Source of the DNA: Paenibacillus aurantius
Lineage (GTDB): Bacteria > Bacillota > Bacilli > Paenibacillales > NBRC-103111
Length of the DNA stretch: 64,000 nt
Assembly (NCBI RefSeq): GCF_032268605.1
Contig: NZ_CP130318.1
Span: 4,097,913 to 4,161,912, forward strand
Direction of reading: 5' to 3'
The notes below the pieces were generated by a model. It had not been told where the DNA came from and made no database searches. It worked only from the letters and a program-made list of their open reading frames with translations. Position 1 is the first letter of the stretch, and each line of letters starts with the position of its first letter. This document shows, piece by piece, positions 32,214 to 40,565 of this stretch. The position numbers and the translations under genes are program-made.

Positions 32214-32759
32214 TTATATAATTGAGTAATACAAATAGATTAACCCACCCGAAGGAGCTGTGAGTTCAACTCGTTTTACCAGTCCCAGATTAACCAGCGT
32301 TTTTAGACGGTTGTTGCAGCTGGTAATAGCAATATCCAAAGCATTGGACAGGATTGGGGTGTCAGCTTGTTTAAGTTCTTTTAATTTTTTTAGTGTGTTA
32401 AACAATGTGTCACTATATCTGCCAATCAATTTCCAGGAACCGTCAGACTCAACAAACAAGCAACATAATTCGGCTTTACTTAGCGCGGCGTCCACATTCT
32501 CTTCAACAAACTGGCTTAAGCCGGTTATCAGCAGATGCCTGCCTTTGAGCTCACCTGAAATTCGCAAAATGAACACGGATATGATTTCACTGGCACATGA
32601 GAAATCAATCCGAGACACTCCCGTGAAATCTAACAATAACACAGATTTCTCTTGGCTTAAGAAGGAACCGATTATCTGATCTCTCACGGTCCTGCCCTGT
32701 TCCCTTCCCCAAAGTTGTTCTCCAAACATTTCAGCAATGTTAACTTCAAAACGATCCAC
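32214..32759 (-). CDS. STAS-like (DUF4325-type) domain with winged-helix C-terminus
   Basis: About 181 residues. The N-terminal half has a STAS-like β-α pattern: EKSVLLLDFTGVSRIDFSCA (about 38-57) then EIISVFILRI, as in DUF4325/anti-sigma-antagonist folds. The C-terminal ~70 residues look like a winged helix: TPILSNALDIAITSCNNRLK, TLVNLGLVKRVELTAPSGG. It would couple a STAS switch to DNA binding. ATG at 32765 is only 2 nt from GGAG, so GTG at 32759 is the better start. It lies 216 bp upstream of the Ubl gene, same strand. Confidence 0.65.
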   Translation of the reverse strand: MDRFEVNIAEMFGEQLWGREQGRTVRDQIIGSFLSQEKSVLLLDFTGVSRIDFSCASEIISVFILRISGELKGRHLLITGLSQFVEENVDAALSKAELCCLFVESDGSWKLIGRYSDTLFNTLKKLKELKQADTPILSNALDIAITSCNNRLKTLVNLGLVKRVELTAPSGGLIYLYYSII

Positions 32760-32828
32760 ACTCATTCTCCTTCATCTGATTCCGTGAACCTGTACTCTTA
32801 TATTACAAAATAACGCTAGGCTTGTCAA

Positions 32829-33716
32829 CTACGCCCTCGAAAGATGAAAGCCGATATTGGTCCCCGTGACTAAGGGTACCTTACGTTCAATTTTTTTAAG
32901 TTGACCGACATCAATGTGCAACCCAAACAAACCAGCGTGTGACTGGATAAAAAGCATCGCCCGACGTTTTTGAGCTGCTTTGTAGAGTCTAGACAGTCCG
33001 TTTCCGCGCGTCTTATCATCCTGAAATCGAGATATGCCTTTCGTGATAACCTCCCGAATGACACGTTCATCATCATAGCCCACAATATCCTGAACGCCGG
33101 AGTCGATCAAGCTTTGCCGAATCCCAATTCCAGCATCGCCGATTGCCCAGGATAAAAAGGACTCGCCATTTATCGTCTTATATGCCTGAAAGCAAAGCAC
33201 CCCCTTCTGTGGTGTGTTGCTGTGCTGACAAACATTCTGCACCATTTCCGAGATAAATGTGGTTATGCTATTTATTTCTTCCTCGGAAAAACCATTGGCT
33301 TCCATCCAGCCTTCAATTTCTCCGTTTATTGTTTGAATGTCACTTTCCCCTTCAAAAAACCAAAGAACACCCATGTTTTTATTGCTTTTCCTAAAATATT
33401 TAAGCAGACTGTTTCTTCTTTCAATCACTATGAAATTATCAATAAGCGAATTTTGGGTAAACCCTGCCCTCTCCATGTACGAACCAGCATCACCATTTGG
33501 TAATACGATGGTGGATGTAACGCCGTGCGAGTTATACATATGGCGACATAGTCCAATTAATGTAACCATTCCAAAGGGATCTACAAATGTTGTAGCGCTT
33601 AAATCAAGTACCATACTACCAACTGAAATAATTGTAGACTCTTTTGACGCTATAAACTCGCACACATCTGGAAAAAAAGGCAATGTATACTTATCGGGAA
33701 ATTGGACTATGTTCAT
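32829..33716 (-). CDS. STAS domain / GHKL ATPase fusion protein
   Basis: About 295 residues. Residues 1-95 are STAS-like: STIISVGSMVLDLSATTFVD and PFGMVTLIGLCRHM. The rest is a HATPase_c (anti-sigma-type kinase): INSITTFISEMVQNVCQHSN is the N-box, SWAIGDAGIGIRQSL the G1 box and DDKTRGNGLSRLYKAAQ the G2 box. It could phosphorylate a STAS partner, presumably the next gene. ATG at 33716 follows GGAGGGAAC; an upstream ATG is 22 codons earlier. The pair probably senses a signal and controls the Ubl operon. Confidence 0.75.
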   Translation of the reverse strand: MNIVQFPDKYTLPFFPDVCEFIASKESTIISVGSMVLDLSATTFVDPFGMVTLIGLCRHMYNSHGVTSTIVLPNGDAGSYMERAGFTQNSLIDNFIVIERRNSLLKYFRKSNKNMGVLWFFEGESDIQTINGEIEGWMEANGFSEEEINSITTFISEMVQNVCQHSNTPQKGVLCFQAYKTINGESFLSWAIGDAGIGIRQSLIDSGVQDIVGYDDERVIREVITKGISRFQDDKTRGNGLSRLYKAAQKRRAMLFIQSHAGLFGLHIDVGQLKKIERKVPLVTGTNIGFHLSRA

Positions 33717-33782
33717 TGTTCCCTCCGCTTGACCGTGTATGTATAGCACTAGTATATCAAGCGGCATTGATGATTGCATCAC

Positions 33783-34190
33783 AAAAAAATGTGATATTAC
33801 CGCGAGGGTCTATTCAGTTTACTGCAGATCTTTGCCTCAAAAATTTATTTAATTAATTATGGATATTTGCTGTCGCAACAAAAAATTAAATAACGCACCT
33901 TTTCTCGAAAAGTAGGGTCCGCTTATTACGATAGCTGAAGATGGGATTTGCATGGTATGCGCAAGAGAAAAAAATTTAATGAATTTTTTAACCGTGCAGG
34001 TTTGTCTCAATAAAAAATGAATTGAAGCCGAAAACGAGGGGATTTGGTAAAATGCAATAATGCTCAAAAACGTCTATCTCAAATATTCGTGAAAAAAGGA
34101 GCACTAAACCGCTTATCGACCCAAAGCGTTCTACTACTCCTCGTATCAATCTTGGAAATCTGGGTCGCGAACTACCTGAAAACCAACACT
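33783..34190. other. Non-coding stretch upstream of the STAS/ATPase gene
   Basis: About 400 bp without a supported gene. A short plus-strand frame (KRSTKPLIDPKRSTTPRINL then GNLGRELPENQHC) ends at the GTTAG of the next core and has no recognisable family. Promoters for the Ubl island should lie here. Confidence 0.4.
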
Positions 34191-34206
34191 GTTAGTGGAG
34201 CGGCAA
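34185..34206. repeat. Intercassette core at the right edge of the conjugation island
   Basis: caacactGTTAGtggagcgg, GTTAG at 34191-34195. It resembles the core at 55180 (GTTAGtggagcag). The island is bounded by cores at 29134 and 34191. Confidence 0.7.
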
Positions 34207-34227
34207 CAATTGCAAATGCTTCTATCC

Positions 34228-35444
34228 CTAGCCTTTACTAAGATAGCGAAGCGCAGTACGGAGATGGAAAGATGGTGCGCCGCCCAACTCACTCCGGGCT
34301 CTAACCTCTGTATGGTGCAGTATTGATTGGTAACTGATCGTGTGGTGGATCGCATGGACGATCTCGCATATGGACCAAAGCTCCTGCAGTCTTTCCATCG
34401 ATTCAAATCCTGTCCACAGCTCCAAGTACGCATCGCGCAGTCGAGGTCGGACTAACAAATCCTTCTCCTGGTAAATCAGGATCATATCCATGAAGGGATG
34501 CGCGAGGCAGGCATCCGTCCAGTCGAAAAAGGTAATGCGTCCGTTGCTTATTGCGGCATTCCCCATATGTAGGTCGCCGTGAACAAGTGTAGTGGGTACC
34601 GCATAAGCAGATATTCGCTTGCACATGTCGATAATAACAGGCAGATGCCCATAAAGGTCTCCGAGCTCTTCCGGCGTTAGTTTGGAAACGACAAGCTTGT
34701 CCTCTAATAGTGGCTCCACCAACGGAAGGACCCTCTCGGGCCTTCGATCTGCACATCCTAGCCCTAGTAATTCTGCGGTACGATCTACCATCCCAAGTTG
34801 AATTTCACCGAACGCACGTAACAGTTCGATCCTTTGCTCTACGGAAATGTCCCGGCTTAGTTTGTCACCGGCATCAGCAAGTAGCATCCATCCTTCGGCC
34901 GGTTCAGAAGCCATTATAATCGGAACACGGTTGGGAAATATACCCGCCATGTAAGTCAGAAAAGCGAGTTCCTGAGTGAATAACGGCTGCTGGGCGTTCG
35001 TTTTGAAATATACGTTTCCGTGAGTGGTGACGAGCCGCAGTACACAGGAGAGGCTCCACCACTTCACCTGTTCGGGAGGTTCGGTAAGTTGGATTCCGAG
35101 TTTTCGAAGCGAATCCCCGATCCAAGTCGCGGCCTTCGTGTACCATCCGCTACGCTCCCAAGGTTGTCGGTGCTCCGGTTCAGCCTCTTTTTCCACTTCT
35201 AGCAAATAATCTTGGATAATTCCGTAGTGATCCAGCTTCAGCCCCGATATTTCCTCGATGCCAACCCACTTTTCATTAGGTTGTAGCCCCCCTAGTGAGG
35301 ACTCAAAGCTTTCCAACAGAAAGAACGCTTCTTTCCTTCCGCTATGACTATCATGATGAATCCGGACATAACGGAACGCTATGACGGGCCGTCCGAGTAG
35401 TTGGGACATCTCCCTAGTTACCAATCCCGGGGTTAACTCTGTTT
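34228..35444 (-). pseudogene. APH-like phosphotransferase truncated by IS3
   Basis: About 405 codons remain. The kinase part is intact: TTLVHGDLHMGNAAISNGRI and TFFDWTDACLAHPFMDM as catalytic and metal motifs. Upstream there is an extra ~110-residue region (LTPGLVTREMSQLLGRPVIA, KWVGIEEISGLKLDHYGIIQ). The IS3 element at 35445 cuts off the start, and on its other side no matching N-terminus is found. The frame only continues through anti-sense IS sequence, so no normal protein is made. Higher GC than the adjacent biosynthetic cluster. Confidence 0.8.
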
Positions 35445-35512
35445 TGATATTATCCCCTTTAAGTAGACAGTGTGGAAAAAGCACACTATGGTTTACTTGG
35501 AGGGGATTTTTC

Positions 35513-35848
35513 TTGGGCGAAATTCGGAAGACGTATGACATAGAATTCAAGCGGCGAGCAGTGGAAATGTTCGTTGTAGAGGGTATGGGCCACAAAACCG
35601 TAGCAAAGGCTTTGGGCATCAACGATAAAATGGTTCGAAGATGGGTAGCGCATTATGAACGAGAAGGACTCGAGGGGCTTAAGGAAAAAAGAGGTACATC
35701 AAGTACTGGGAGACCCAAGAAACCGGCAACGGTGGAAGAAGAACTTTTGCAGCTCCGAGCGGAGAACGCGTTGCTAAAAAAGCTTATCGAACTGCAAAGG
35801 GGGGAAGAGAAGAACAACGTCAAACGTACCAAGCCATTGAAGAACTAG
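35513..35848 (+). CDS. IS3-family OrfA
   Basis: Identical in layout to the copy-1 OrfA: TTG start after GGAGGGG, HTH N-terminus and leucine-rich C-terminal helix. The A-AAA-AAG slippery site is retained at 35776-35782. Confidence 0.9.
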   Translation: MGEIRKTYDIEFKRRAVEMFVVEGMGHKTVAKALGINDKMVRRWVAHYEREGLEGLKEKRGTSSTGRPKKPATVEEELLQLRAENALLKKLIELQRGEEKNNVKRTKPLKN

Positions 35849-36678
35849 CTCCGTCCTATCCGATCACGCTGCTTTGCCGGCTGGCAGGCGTAGCCCGAAG
35901 CAGTTACTACAAGTGGGCAGCGCGCAAGCAACACCCTACAGCCAAACAGATCCAGGACGACGAGCTGAAGGCGAAGATCATGGAATGCCACACGCATGTA
36001 AAGGGTATCTACGGGTATCCCCGTGTTCGCACATGGCTGAAGAAGACTCATAATCTCCAAGTCAATCACAAGCGAGTTTACCGGCTCATGAGGGAACTCG
36101 GCATCCGATCACGGATTAGGCGCAAGAAGCCCTACTTCGGCTCCCGGGAAGCCACCGTTGTGTCTAAGAACGTGCTTAACCGGAAGTTCAGCGCAACAGC
36201 CCCGAACCAAAAGTGGGCAACCGATGTTACCTATCTGCCGATCGGTTCCCGATTCCTATACCTATCGGTTATTGTTGATCTCTATAACAACGAAGTGGTG
36301 TCCTACCAAATCGGCCGCCACAACAACTTAAAGCTTGTACTGGATACCGTCGAAGCAGCTATACACAAGCGCAATGTGAAGAAGCTTTTGCTTCACAGCG
36401 ATCAAGGGTTTCAATACACCCACAAGCATTACCATACGCTGTTGAAGCGCAAGAAGATAAAGCCAAGTATGTCGCGCAAGGGCAACTGTTGGGACAATGC
36501 CTGCATTGAAAGCTTCTTCGGGCACCTCAAGTCGGAGTGTGTTCGTCTACAATCCTTTGCATCTGAAGATGAACTAACAGAGGCCATTGGAAGCTATATT
36601 CACTTTTACAATAACGAACGTTTTCAACAGAAACTAAACAACCTTAGTCCAGTTGAATACCGGACCAAGGTCGCTTAG
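35776..36678 (+). CDS. IS3-family OrfB transposase, read by -1 frameshift
   Basis: Same frame and DDE triad as copy 1 (WATDVTYLPI, LHSDQGFQYTH, CIESFFGHLKSE). Differences are single substitutions such as HMH to HTH in MECHTHVKG and R to G in TEAIGSYIHF. It appears intact. Confidence 0.88.
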   Translation, partial: KKAYRTAKGGREEQRQTYQAIEELAPSYPITLLCRLAGVARSSYYKWAARKQHPTAKQIQDDELKAKIMECHTHVKGIYGYPRVRTWLKKTHNLQVNHKRVYRLMRELGIRSRIRRKKPYFGSREATVVSKNVLNRKFSATAPNQKWATDVTYLPIGSRFLYLSVIVDLYNNEVVSYQIGRHNNLKLVLDTVEAAIHKRNVKKLLLHSDQGFQYTHKHYHTLLKRKKIKPSMSRKGNCWDNACIESFFGHLKSECVRLQSFASEDELTEAIGSYIHFYNNERFQQKLNNLSPVEYRTKVA

Positions 36679-36718
36679 TGGCTTGATATTTACTGTCTAC
36701 TTGACGGGGGTAAGTTCA

Positions 36719-36738
36719 ATCAGCCGGCAGCCTCTATC
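36719..36738. repeat. Possible site-stem remnant
   Basis: atcagCCGGCAGCCtctatc is similar to a site right arm (CCGGCAGCCT) but no core follows. It may be the last trace of an intercassette site beside IS3 copy 2. Confidence 0.4.
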
Positions 36739-36751
36739 TTAATTTCAATTT

Positions 36752-38512
36752 CTAAATTGGTAGTTTTTGCTCTACTTCCGAATAATTATCAACGACTTCT
36801 TGCTGTTGCACTAACCTTTTAAAATGCGCACTCGTAGCTATCAATTGATCGTAGGAGCCTTGCCCTACTAGCTGCCCCTTATCAATGACATAAATAACAT
36901 CAGCATTTCGAATAGTGGATAACCGATGTGCAATCAATATCGTTGTTCTACCAGCACGCACCTCATCCAACGCTTGTTGTACCCGTCGTTCTGTCTCAAG
37001 GTCGAGGGCCGACGTCGCTTCGTCCAATATAAGAATCTCAGAATCACGAAGTATAGCACGTGCGATAGCCAACCTTTGTCTCTGACCTCCTGACAGAGTA
37101 ATACCTCGATCACCAATCACAGTATTGAAGCCTTCTGGGAGACTAAGTATCGTTTCCTCAATCTGTGCATATCGACATGCCATCTGCAGTTTTTCTTCCG
37201 CTACTTCTAGACCAAACTCAAGGTTGGTACGAATAGTATCAGCAAAAAAATAAGGTTCTTGAAATACTATGGAGATACGACTCATCCAGTCACCCATCTT
37301 TATATCAGCCAAGCGGTGGCTGTTAATATATATTTGACCGTTGTTAGCAGAATAACTTCTGATTAAAAGCTGAGCGATTGTTGACTTTCCACTTCCGCTC
37401 TCTCCAACAAAAGCTACTTTTTTCCCAACAGGAATAGAAAAATTAAGACCCTTGAGCACGCTTAGCTGATCGGCAGTATAGGAAAAATAAATATCATTAA
37501 AACGGATGTTTTGGATCTTTCCTTCAAGTTTTTCATAAGCATTGTCATTTGATTGATTTTTCATTACCGCGTCAAGGCGGTCAACGGACGATATAGCTTT
37601 AGAAAAATCAAGACTAAAATTAAATAAGTTTTGGAATGAGTTTATAAGTTGAGCGATAAACTGGTAAGAAATAATAAACGTTCCTAAGCTTATCGTCTTC
37701 TGTATAACTGCGTATCCTCCAATTCCCAGAATTAAAAGATGAATCCCCCATTTAACCGGCTCGCTTAATACAATTTGTAAATTAGTTCTTTTACCTTCGT
37801 TTATTACCTTGTCATAGTAATGATAGAACTGTTGATCAAAACGTTTTTTTTCCCAACTCTGCCGATTATAAGCTAAAACTTCTCTCGTAGATGAAATACC
37901 TTCTTCGACAATAACTGTCAACTTAGATTTTTCCTCATGAACCTCTTGAGCAGATTTCTTTAATAAAGGGGCCAACACTTTACCTAAAATAAAATAAATC
38001 AAAATTAATATCGTACTAGCGATCACTACTATCCAGCCCATTTGCTTCATAATTAGAAAAATTAGGATAATATAAAACAAGTGCTGAAATGCGCGTGTCA
38101 CTCTAGCTGCTGTTACTATTGCCAAACCATCTGCATCTCTTGTCATGTAGTAAATGTAGGTAGCTGTTCTTTCCTTTTGGAAAAGCGATTGGGGCATGTA
38201 CAGAATAACATTTAGCAGTTTTTTGGAAATTCTATGAGCTGTATCTAGTCTACATTTAAACATAACCCGAGATACAATTACATAAAGTGCAGAAAATGCA
38301 AGAAATGAGGCTATAAACAAAGTAATAATTTTAGGTAGTTCTGAATATTGCCTTTGAAGAAGCACATTATCAATCATCATCTTTTGAATTCCCGTCAATC
38401 CTAACGTAACGATGGATTGAGAAAACATTAGCACAACGCAAAAGATATACCAGCCTTTAAACGGGGCAACAAATTCCCATAACCATTTTACTCTATACGC
38501 AATTCCGCTCAT
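36752..38512 (-). CDS. ABC exporter half-transporter (permease-ATPase fusion)
   Basis: 586 residues: six-helix ABC_membrane domain (about 1-310) followed by the ATPase. Walker A is VAFVGESGSGKSTIAQLL, the signature ITLSGGQRQRLAIARAIL, and Walker B EILILDEATSALDLETE. A downstream H-loop is in TTILIAHRLSTI. Type IV exporter of the peptide or lipid class. No peptidase C39 domain is present. Its start overlaps the end of the neighbouring transporter gene by 20 bp, so the two probably form a heterodimer that exports the cluster product. Last gene of the cluster. Confidence 0.9.
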   Translation of the reverse strand: MSGIAYRVKWLWEFVAPFKGWYIFCVVLMFSQSIVTLGLTGIQKMMIDNVLLQRQYSELPKIITLFIASFLAFSALYVIVSRVMFKCRLDTAHRISKKLLNVILYMPQSLFQKERTATYIYYMTRDADGLAIVTAARVTRAFQHLFYIILIFLIMKQMGWIVVIASTILILIYFILGKVLAPLLKKSAQEVHEEKSKLTVIVEEGISSTREVLAYNRQSWEKKRFDQQFYHYYDKVINEGKRTNLQIVLSEPVKWGIHLLILGIGGYAVIQKTISLGTFIISYQFIAQLINSFQNLFNFSLDFSKAISSVDRLDAVMKNQSNDNAYEKLEGKIQNIRFNDIYFSYTADQLSVLKGLNFSIPVGKKVAFVGESGSGKSTIAQLLIRSYSANNGQIYINSHRLADIKMGDWMSRISIVFQEPYFFADTIRTNLEFGLEVAEEKLQMACRYAQIEETILSLPEGFNTVIGDRGITLSGGQRQRLAIARAILRDSEILILDEATSALDLETERRVQQALDEVRAGRTTILIAHRLSTIRNADVIYVIDKGQLVGQGSYDQLIATSAHFKRLVQQQEVVDNYSEVEQKLPI

Positions 38513-40271
38513 CTAACTCAGTTCCCTTCAGTAATCTATAAAATGCACCTTTCTTTCCCACAAGTTCTTCCCAAGTACCCATTTCAATAATTGACCCCTT
38601 ATCCATGAAGAGGATGCGATCATAGTCACGTATTGTAGATAAGCGGTGTGCAATTGCTATAGTAGTTCTACCTTTAAGCAAATTAGCCAACGCAAACTGA
38701 ACTTCTCGTTCAGTCACTTGATCCAGTGCAGAGGTAGCTTCATCCAGCAGTACGATCTTCGGATCTTTGACAAGCATTCGAGCTATTGCAATTCTTTGTT
38801 TTTGCCCTCCTGAGAGCCTGTTTCCCCGATCACCTACAAATGTGTCGTATCCTTCAGGTAAACTCAATATAGAATCGTGTATAAACGCAGCTTTTGCCGC
38901 ATTTATGACTTGTTCATCGCTCGCTTCCGGGTTTCCGAAGCGGATATTTTCTTTAATAGACGATGAAAATAAATAATTCTCCTGAAATACATAACCTATT
39001 GATTCTCTCAATTGACCAATGTCCAGGTTTTTTATCGGAATCCCATCCAACTTAATAACACCCGAGGAAGTATCGTAAAATCGGTTTATGAGCTTCAGCA
39101 ATGAAGATTTCCCACCTCCACTGAACCCGACGATAGCCACCTTCTCCCCTGAAAGTATTCTCAGATTAAGTTGGTTTAGGATCCCCGCTTTAGTAGGATA
39201 GTGAAAGGATACATTTTCAAAATCAATCTGACCTTCTATATGACTGACATGTACTGGTGTTTTAATATTGTGGATCATTGGATTTTGCGAACAAAATTTG
39301 TATAACCTCTCTCCCTGGATCATTAATATTTTTTGCTGGGTAATATCCGAGACAACATTAGCCAATATGCCTAATACACTAAAGAAGTAGAGGATAAAAG
39401 CAATAAACTCACCGATCATAAGACTACCGCTCTGAACAAGTACGATTCCGTATGAGAAGAGAGCAACCGCTCCAATATTAAAAGACAGATAGCGAAGTGA
39501 TTCAGATGTATAAATATATGTCGACCTTCTCAGCCATTGCTTGGCGTAATTATTATATTTGTCATGATATTGACGGAGAATCCAGTTCTGACTGTAAAAT
39601 GCGCGCACTTCGGTTACCGAGACAACGGAGTCGTAAATATGTTTTTCATAAACTCCAAGTGTGTCTGATGCAACCTTATTAACTTTAGCGACCTTCTTCT
39701 CAAGAACAGGTCCAACAAAGTAATAAAGAATGAAGGATGCTAGTGTAATGATAGTAAGTATGGCATTCATACTAAACATGATTCCGAGACTAACTAGAGC
39801 GAATAAGGACCTCCAGAGTACTCCAGGAAGAAACTTACGATAAATGTCTTGTACAGCTGTGACATCCGTGTTCATTAGTGTTACATTTTCTCCAATCGAA
39901 GTGTTTTCAAAATAAGGGTAGCCAAGAAACCGTAGGTGTTGAAAAACTTTAAACTGCAAATCCTTCGCTGCCTTTTCTCTTAGTTGTCTTTCTAACATGT
40001 TCCTTACGGACATAAAAACGATCATTATTACAATTAGCAAAGCAAGCCCCATCAACAATTTGATATAAAGACCAGTATTATTCTGCGGAAGAATAGAATC
40101 AATAAAGTATTGAATAAACTTTGGAATGACTACTTCGATACCGCCGACAATAATTCCACAAAGTACAAGTAAAGCTAGTGTACGCCAATATGGTTTTATA
40201 AAAGAAATTATCCATGAGTAGATAAGTAACTTTGATGGGGAGGAATTTAAATCTTCACCTATATCTTTCAT
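38493..40271 (-). CDS. ABC exporter half-transporter (permease-ATPase fusion)
   Basis: 592 residues with the same layout: membrane domain with six helices (about 20-325), Walker A VAIVGFSGGGKSSLLKLI, signature RLSGGQKQRIAIARMLV, Walker B KIVLLDEATSALDQ, H-loop TTIAIAHRLSTI. The Walker A GFSGGGKS varies from the GESGSGKS of its partner, which fits a heterodimer with two unequal ATP sites. AAAGGTGATG precedes ATG at 40271. It lies 94 bp downstream of the putative peptide ORF. Confidence 0.9.
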   Translation of the reverse strand: MKDIGEDLNSSPSKLLIYSWIISFIKPYWRTLALLVLCGIIVGGIEVVIPKFIQYFIDSILPQNNTGLYIKLLMGLALLIVIMIVFMSVRNMLERQLREKAAKDLQFKVFQHLRFLGYPYFENTSIGENVTLMNTDVTAVQDIYRKFLPGVLWRSLFALVSLGIMFSMNAILTIITLASFILYYFVGPVLEKKVAKVNKVASDTLGVYEKHIYDSVVSVTEVRAFYSQNWILRQYHDKYNNYAKQWLRRSTYIYTSESLRYLSFNIGAVALFSYGIVLVQSGSLMIGEFIAFILYFFSVLGILANVVSDITQQKILMIQGERLYKFCSQNPMIHNIKTPVHVSHIEGQIDFENVSFHYPTKAGILNQLNLRILSGEKVAIVGFSGGGKSSLLKLINRFYDTSSGVIKLDGIPIKNLDIGQLRESIGYVFQENYLFSSSIKENIRFGNPEASDEQVINAAKAAFIHDSILSLPEGYDTFVGDRGNRLSGGQKQRIAIARMLVKDPKIVLLDEATSALDQVTEREVQFALANLLKGRTTIAIAHRLSTIRDYDRILFMDKGSIIEMGTWEELVGKKGAFYRLLKGTELDERNCV

Positions 40272-40364
40272 TTAAGAGATAACATCACCTTTCATTGTAT
40301 ATGTAAATCATTTGGTTGAATCATTTAATTATTTAGACGTTTTAAATGTTTGTTTTTTCTGAGA

Positions 40365-40565
40365 CTAATCATTTAAATCAGAACCACCATATTTTGAAGG
40401 TTTGTGATTTTGAATATTGTTGAGAGATGTTCCAAAGCACCTAAGTTTCATACTTCCCAATCCATAGAAATATAAAATAAAATAAATATTTAAAAATCTA
40501 AAAAAAGGCCCGGATGTTCCACCAGAGCCACTCTTCAACAATTTTAGTTTGGGAAAATTACTCAT
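40365..40565 (-). CDS. Possible precursor peptide (66 residues)
   Basis: A 66-residue frame whose ATG overlaps the stop of the nucleotidyltransferase gene (AATGAGTAA), suggesting coupling. It begins MSNFPKLKLLKSGSGGTSGP, has an aromatic centre (FFRFLNIYFILYFYGLG) and ends RCFGTSLNNIQNHKPSKY-GGSDLND. Position just before exporter genes fits a RiPP precursor. Against it: codons 12-22 coincide with a GC-rich hairpin followed by seven T residues, a good terminator. A shorter alternative starts at the internal MKLRCFGTSLNN. Real but unproven. Confidence 0.35.
   Translation of the reverse strand: MSNFPKLKLLKSGSGGTSGPFFRFLNIYFILYFYGLGSMKLRCFGTSLNNIQNHKPSKYGGSDLND
40500..40535 (-). terminator. Possible terminator inside the peptide ORF
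   Basis: On the minus strand GGCTCTGG and CCGGGCC pair around TGGAACAT and TTTTTTT follows at once. If active it would end transcription after the nucleotidyltransferase gene and argue against the 66-residue ORF. Confidence 0.5.

Larger units (their letters stand above)
35445..36718 (+). mobile_element. IS3-family insertion sequence, copy 2
   Basis: 1,274 bp, same ends and length as copy 1, a few substitutions only. The flanks are TTT on the left and ATC on the right, so there is no 3-bp target duplication. This, and the missing N-terminus of the APH-like gene, point to a deletion or recombination at this copy. It borders the biosynthetic cluster. Confidence 0.9.

Noticed and set aside
33849-34241. 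Short ORFs on both strands in the gap before the APH-like gene
   Set aside because: No ribosome sites, no recognisable families and an AT-rich composition typical of a regulatory region.
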